A stretch of DNA of 64,000 nucleotides from Streptomyces sp. ITFR-21. Lineage in GTDB: Bacteria; Actinomycetota; Actinomycetes; Streptomycetales; Streptomycetaceae. The stretch spans positions 6,112,001 through 6,176,000 of the forward strand of contig NZ_CP134605.1 of NCBI RefSeq assembly GCF_031844685.1, given 5' to 3'. The position numbers and the translations under genes were made by a program. The notes beneath the pieces were generated by a model. The model was not told the origin of the DNA. It did not search any database and saw only the letters and a list, made by a program, of their open reading frames with translations. Below, one piece after another: positions 60,321-64,000 of this stretch (position 1 is its first letter; every line of letters begins with the position of its first letter).

Positions 60321-61304
60321 TCAGGTGGGGAGGGGCTGGTTCGGCGGGTTGTGGCGGTAGTCCTTGGGGGCGGTGCCGTAGGCCGTGCGGAAGGCGCGGG
60401 TGAAGGTGGGGTGGTCACGGAAACCCCAGCGGGCGGCGATCCGGTGGACCGGGACGCCGTGCAGCGCCGGGTCGGTGAGCTCGCGGCGCGCGTGTTCGAG
60501 GCGCTGGTGGCGGATCCAGGCCGCGACGGTGGTGTCACGGGTCACGAAAAGCCGGTGCAGGTGGCCGACGGAGATGTGGTGGGCGGCGGCTATGGTCGCC
60601 GGCGACAGGTCCGGGTCGTGCAGGTGCTGCCGCACGAAGCTGTCGATCCGCATCAGCAGCGTGCGTCGGCGGGAGTCGTCCGGCACCGCGCTGTCGGCGT
60701 CGAGGTGGTGGGCCACCAGCGCCGTCAGCAGATCGCGGGCGACGGTGCCCAGCCGGGGGAGGTCGGGCGGCCGGTAGGCGGCCGAACCGGCGGTCGCGCT
60801 GACGAGGAACTGGCTCAGCAGTCCCCCCACGCCCGCCGCCCCCGGCAGCGACCTCCCCAGCAGCGGCTCGACGTGGTCGGCGGACAGCCCCAGGAACTCC
60901 CGGGGCATGTGCGCGCGCACCATCGTCATCGCCTCGCCGCCCGCCGCGAGCCCCAGCCGGAAGGGCCGCGAACTGTCGTACAGGGCGAGTTCCCCCGCGT
61001 TCAGCACGGCGTCCCGACCTGACTGGCTCACGGCGAACCCGCCCTGGACCGCCATGACGACGCAGAGCAGTTCAGGGTCGTACCGCCGGATCAGCCGGGG
61101 CGTGCGCAGCACCTCGGACGTCGAGCACGTCAGCTCCACCACGTCCACCGCCGCCAGATCCAGCCCCCGCGCCGTCGCCCGGAAGTCCTCGGGCTCCGCG
61201 CTGAGGATCCGCATCGGATGCACACTGTTGACGAAGATCTCGTTGAGGGACGCCAACCGGTCCTGCGGCGGCAGGTCCTCGCTGCGGAACATGGTCTGGA
61301 TCAT
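60321..61304 (-). CDS. AraC-family transcriptional regulator
   Basis: 327 residues. The N-terminal about 200 residues resemble the AraC_binding_2 type (RYDPELLCVVMAVQGGFAVSQSGRDAVLNAGELALYDSSRPF). The C-terminal about 100 residues carry the two HTH motifs (TIAAAHHISVGHLHRLF and VHRIAARWGFRDHPTFTRAFRTAYGTAPKDYR). ATG at 61302-61304 follows GGGAGAAG. It is boxed in by the inverted repeat pair. Whether it controls the neighbouring secreted protein or the aromatic cluster is unknown. Confidence 0.92.
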   Translation of the reverse strand: MIQTMFRSEDLPPQDRLASLNEIFVNSVHPMRILSAEPEDFRATARGLDLAAVDVVELTCSTSEVLRTPRLIRRYDPELLCVVMAVQGGFAVSQSGRDAVLNAGELALYDSSRPFRLGLAAGGEAMTMVRAHMPREFLGLSADHVEPLLGRSLPGAAGVGGLLSQFLVSATAGSAAYRPPDLPRLGTVARDLLTALVAHHLDADSAVPDDSRRRTLLMRIDSFVRQHLHDPDLSPATIAAAHHISVGHLHRLFVTRDTTVAAWIRHQRLEHARRELTDPALHGVPVHRIAARWGFRDHPTFTRAFRTAYGTAPKDYRHNPPNQPLPT

Positions 61305-61489
61305 TCTTCTCCCTGACGTAACTCTAACGGCCGCCGGCCACACCCGGTCCGCGCACCGGCCACTTCCGGTCAGCACCCGAAACCCCGGCACGTGTCGGCG
61401 GGGCGGCCCGCGGTGGCCTGTGTGCTTCGTGGAACCCGATCGCGGCCCGTTGGTGCCGGGGCGCGCTGCGTAATTACCCTTGCCCACCG

Positions 61490-61690
61490 TGCCCTCACGC
61501 CCTACGTCCGGCCGGGTAGCCGGTGAGCCGAAGGGCGCGCCGGTGTCGAAAGGGAGAGCGCGCGGAGCGAGCGAGGTACGAGCGAGTGAGCACGGTCGAC
61601 CGTCGACACCGGACCCAAGCGCCCGGAGGCGAGAAGGCGGCAAAAAAAGGGGGCCCGGAGGCGAGAAGGCGGCAAAAAAAGGGGCGTGCG
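61490..61690 (+). repeat. Right arm of inverted repeat flanking the AraC-family gene
   Basis: Complementary in orientation to 60005-60245. The outer end has two copies of a 32-bp unit GCCCGGAGGCGAGAAGGCGG followed by an A7 run (61621 and 61653), against three copies with CACAAGGAGG in the left arm. The rest of 61305-61858 (554 bases between the divergent AraC and secreted-protein genes) holds no gene. Confidence 0.85.
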
Positions 61691-61858
61691 GTGCCGGGAT
61701 GTGCGCGGGGTGAGCTTCCGGGAGCCGGGGGGAGGGCGGCTTGGGGGTGGGGGCCGGTGGGGAGGCTGGGGTCGGGCGTGGGGGTGCGGCCGGACGGGTC
61801 GGGGGACGCGGTCCGCGGCCCCACGCACGGAGTCGCCGATCGCGAGGGGACAGAGCCC

Positions 61859-63598
61859 ATGAATCCGCTTCACCGCAGGGCACGCCGCCGGGTGGCCGGG
61901 ACCGCGGCGGTGCTGGCCGCGCTGGCCGCCGCCGTCCTGGCCGGGCCGGCCGCGCCGATACCGGCCGCGGCGAACGCGCCCGGCGACGCGGGTACGCCCG
62001 CCGCGCCCGTGACCGTGTTCGCCGAAAACTTCGAGAACGGCCAGGGCGCCCGGCCCACCCTGCTCACCGACTACACCGGCGCCCCACCCGTGCATGAGAC
62101 GTACACCGCGGACCCGGCGTGGCTGCGCTACTGCAACGGCTATGTGACGTCGCGCGCCGCGCCCGGCACGGAACCGGCGGGCAGCAACTGCGGGGCCGCC
62201 GCCTGGTCGACCGTGAAGAACCTCGCCGCGACCCTCGGCACCTGGTCCGGCGCCGACCCGGCCACCAACCACGCCGTCACCGCGTACACCCAGAGCGACC
62301 CCGGCGCCGGAAAGGTGCAGCTGGAGACGGCCGAACCGATTCCGCTGACCGCCGCCGACCGGTTCCTGACCTTCTCGGTGGACGTCGCCGCGACCAGTTG
62401 CTGGGCCACCCACCCGCTGCTGTCCTTCTATCTGCTCGACGGACAGACCGCGCGGCCCACCTCCACCTCGCCGATCGACGCCTGCGCCCATCCCGGGGCC
62501 GTGGTCGACGGTGTCTCGGTCGGCACCTACGCCAGCAACGGATCGGTGCTGTTCAGCGGCTCGTCGGCCGGCATCCGGCTGGTCAACGACCAGGCGAGCG
62601 GCTACGGCAACGACGGCGCCTTTGACAACGTCCGTCTGCTGGACGCCACTCCGCAGCTCGACCTGGGCTTCAGCCCGGCCACGGTGCCGGTCGGCGCGCC
62701 CGCCACCCTGACCTTCACCCTCACCAACACCGCCGAACTGGCCGCCAAGAACGGCTGGTCGTTCACCACCCGACTGCCCCCGGGGCTGCGACTGGCGGCC
62801 GGCGCGACCACCACGACCTGCGGCAACGGCACTCTGACCGTCGGCAGCGGCAACACCCTGGCGGTCGGTGGCGACCTCGCCGCCGGGCAGCCGTCCTGCA
62901 CGGTGACCGCCGACGTCACGTCTGTGGCCGGCGGGTCGTACCGGCTGTGCGCCGCGGACGTCACCGACCGCGTCGGCGTCGACCCGCCCGGCTGCGCGTC
63001 GGTCACCTTCACCGCCCCGGTCTTCGACGCGCGCGCCGACGCCGCACGGGCGGTGACGCCGCCGCTGGTCCTCGGGCCGATCGCGCCGTCCGCCCACTCC
63101 TGCACCACCGAGCCCGGCACCGACGGCCACGGTGTGGCGGACTCCCTGCTCGGCGGCCTGGGTTCGCTCGGCCTGCTCACCACCGACGCCTCCGGCGCCG
63201 TCGCGTCCGACGGCGCCCGTACGGCGTCCGCGCACGCCGGCATCGCCGGGGTCAGCCTGCTCGGCGGCCTGGTCACCGCCGACGCGGTCGACACCGCAGC
63301 GCGGGCCACGTCCGCGCTCACCCCGACCGGTCCGGGACCCGTCGTGGTGCGGGGGGCGAGCGTCCTCACCGGGTTGCGGGTGGCCGGTGTCGCGATCGCG
63401 GCCGACCCCGCGCCCAACACCACCGTCTCCGTACCTCTGGTCGGCTCCGTGGTGCTCAACGAGCAGCGCTCCGTCGCCGGCGGCAGGGGGATCACCGTCA
63501 ACGCCCTCCACATCACCTTGCTGACCGGCGTCCACATCACCCTGGGCAGCGCGACCGCGGCCCTGCTGACCGGTACCGAGCCCTGCCCGGCCGGCTGA
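61859..63598 (+). CDS. Secreted choice-of-anchor P family protein
   Basis: 579 residues. The Sec signal peptide has an Arg-rich start, then a hydrophobic core AAVLAALAAAVLAGPAA and AxA cleavage near residue 38. The middle holds a jelly-roll-like domain (FAENFENGQGARPTLL to AFDNVRLLDA) and a DUF11/Ig-like domain (LGFSPATVPVGAPATLTFTLTNTAEL). The C-terminal part has the choice-of-anchor P pattern (AHAGIAGVSLLGGLVTADAVDT, VGSVVLNEQ, NALHITLL). It is extracellular, probably a cell-surface or matrix protein. ATG follows GAGGGGACAG. Several Cys suggest disulfides. Confidence 0.82.
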   Translation: MNPLHRRARRRVAGTAAVLAALAAAVLAGPAAPIPAAANAPGDAGTPAAPVTVFAENFENGQGARPTLLTDYTGAPPVHETYTADPAWLRYCNGYVTSRAAPGTEPAGSNCGAAAWSTVKNLAATLGTWSGADPATNHAVTAYTQSDPGAGKVQLETAEPIPLTAADRFLTFSVDVAATSCWATHPLLSFYLLDGQTARPTSTSPIDACAHPGAVVDGVSVGTYASNGSVLFSGSSAGIRLVNDQASGYGNDGAFDNVRLLDATPQLDLGFSPATVPVGAPATLTFTLTNTAELAAKNGWSFTTRLPPGLRLAAGATTTTCGNGTLTVGSGNTLAVGGDLAAGQPSCTVTADVTSVAGGSYRLCAADVTDRVGVDPPGCASVTFTAPVFDARADAARAVTPPLVLGPIAPSAHSCTTEPGTDGHGVADSLLGGLGSLGLLTTDASGAVASDGARTASAHAGIAGVSLLGGLVTADAVDTAARATSALTPTGPGPVVVRGASVLTGLRVAGVAIAADPAPNTTVSVPLVGSVVLNEQRSVAGGRGITVNALHITLLTGVHITLGSATAALLTGTEPCPAG

Positions 63599-63646
63599 CC
63601 CGCCTCCGGCACCGCGGAGGCCCGGCGCCCGGTCGCCGGCTCCGGC

Positions 63647-63687
63647 GGCCCGCCGCGTCCACCCGGTCCGGGTGCACGCGGCGGGCC
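63647..63687 (+). terminator. Hairpin terminator after the secreted-protein gene
   Basis: A 20-bp inverted repeat with one mismatch (63647-63666 and 63668-63687) around one base lies 49 nt after the stop. Confidence 0.65.
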
Positions 63688-63866
63688 CGTCCGGCACCCC
63701 GGGGGGCGTACGCGGGCGGCCCGCGGCGCGCCGGAGCACGTTCCCGCGCACGGTGCCGCATTGTGTTCGTATACGTGGGTAGCATCGCGCTGGCTCCCGG
63801 ACAGGCGTATGCCCGGGCCCGCCGTCCGGCGACGAAGCCGGTCGTAACCTGCCGAGGAGGGGGAGC

Positions 63867-64000
63867 ATGTTTCGTCAGCCCAACCGACGCACTGTCCTGC
63901 ACGGTCTGGCGGCGGGAGCGGGGGTGATCGCCTTCGACCCGCTGACCCGGTCCTGGGTCACCGGCCCGGCCCGTCCGCACACCGGGTCCGGGGCGTCCGA
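63867..64000 (+). CDS. Tat-exported protein, start only
   Basis: 44 codons before the right edge. GAGGAGGGGGAGC precedes the ATG. The N-terminus reads FRQPNRRTVLHGLAAGAGVIAFDP, a twin-arginine signal with RRTVL and a weakly hydrophobic core, followed by LTRSWVTG. This opening resembles actinomycete Tat-exported FAD-dependent oxidases, but the catalytic part lies outside the window, so the function is open. Confidence 0.6.
   Translation, partial: MFRQPNRRTVLHGLAAGAGVIAFDPLTRSWVTGPARPHTGSGAS

Overview
The window is very high-GC actinomycete DNA. Long GC3-rich genes with frequent GTG starts and 4-nt stop/start overlaps, a group 1h [NiFe]-hydrogenase locus, a choice-of-anchor P secreted protein and a MocR regulator all point to Streptomyces or a close relative. 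No rRNA, tRNA or CRISPR was recognised. The first and last genes run off the window.

Layout. (1) About 0-16.7 kb is a small natural-product cluster, mostly on the minus strand: carA-carB, an sbnA/sbnB-like pair (the route to L-2,3-diaminopropionate, L-Dap), an FAD/NAD(P)-binding oxidoreductase, a NodU/CmcH-type carbamoyltransferase, a one-module NRPS (C-A-PCP), a thioesterase and an MFS exporter. Beyond these lie a DUF2255 gene and a truncated type III PKS-like gene. Inferred logic: private carbamoyl phosphate plus L-Dap, possibly giving a ureido amino acid that is activated on the NRPS. (2) About 17.3-32.8 kb is a full group 1h (formerly group 5) [NiFe]-hydrogenase locus. hypB-hypA diverge from the structural genes, followed by a NifU/Rieske-like protein, DUF5947, DUF6084, a 547-aa protein, a 45-aa membrane peptide, a maturation protease, a HypC-HypF fusion, a second free HypC, HypD, HypE and a DUF6390 protein. 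(3) About 33-43 kb holds an acyl-CoA-dehydrogenase-fold flavoprotein, an unrecognised 499-aa helical protein, a 2.3-kb gene-poor stretch with AT-richer islands, a TrmB/LuxR-like regulator, a divergent MocR-MFS pair and an NAD-dependent epimerase.

(4) About 43.1-58.5 kb is a second biosynthetic cluster and the most interesting part. The minus-strand arm encodes two ANL-family ligases (one 2-aminobenzoate-CoA-ligase-like), a hotdog thioesterase, a TrpE-TrpG fusion anthranilate synthase, a CreE-like aspartate N-oxygenase, a CreD-like nitrosuccinate lyase and a class II DAHP synthase. The divergent plus-strand arm is a compact paaABCDE-like oxygenase operon with no downstream phenylacetate catabolic genes. 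Together these suggest anthranilate supply, CoA activation, ring oxygenation and nitrous acid production, that is, a diazo or N-N bond product.

(5) About 58.5-64 kb holds a HAD phosphatase, a possible gene remnant, a long hairpin, an AraC-family regulator bracketed by roughly 200-bp inverted repeats, a secreted choice-of-anchor P protein and the start of a Tat-exported protein. Functions are read from motifs, lengths and gene order. No database search was possible, so pathway assignments are inferences.
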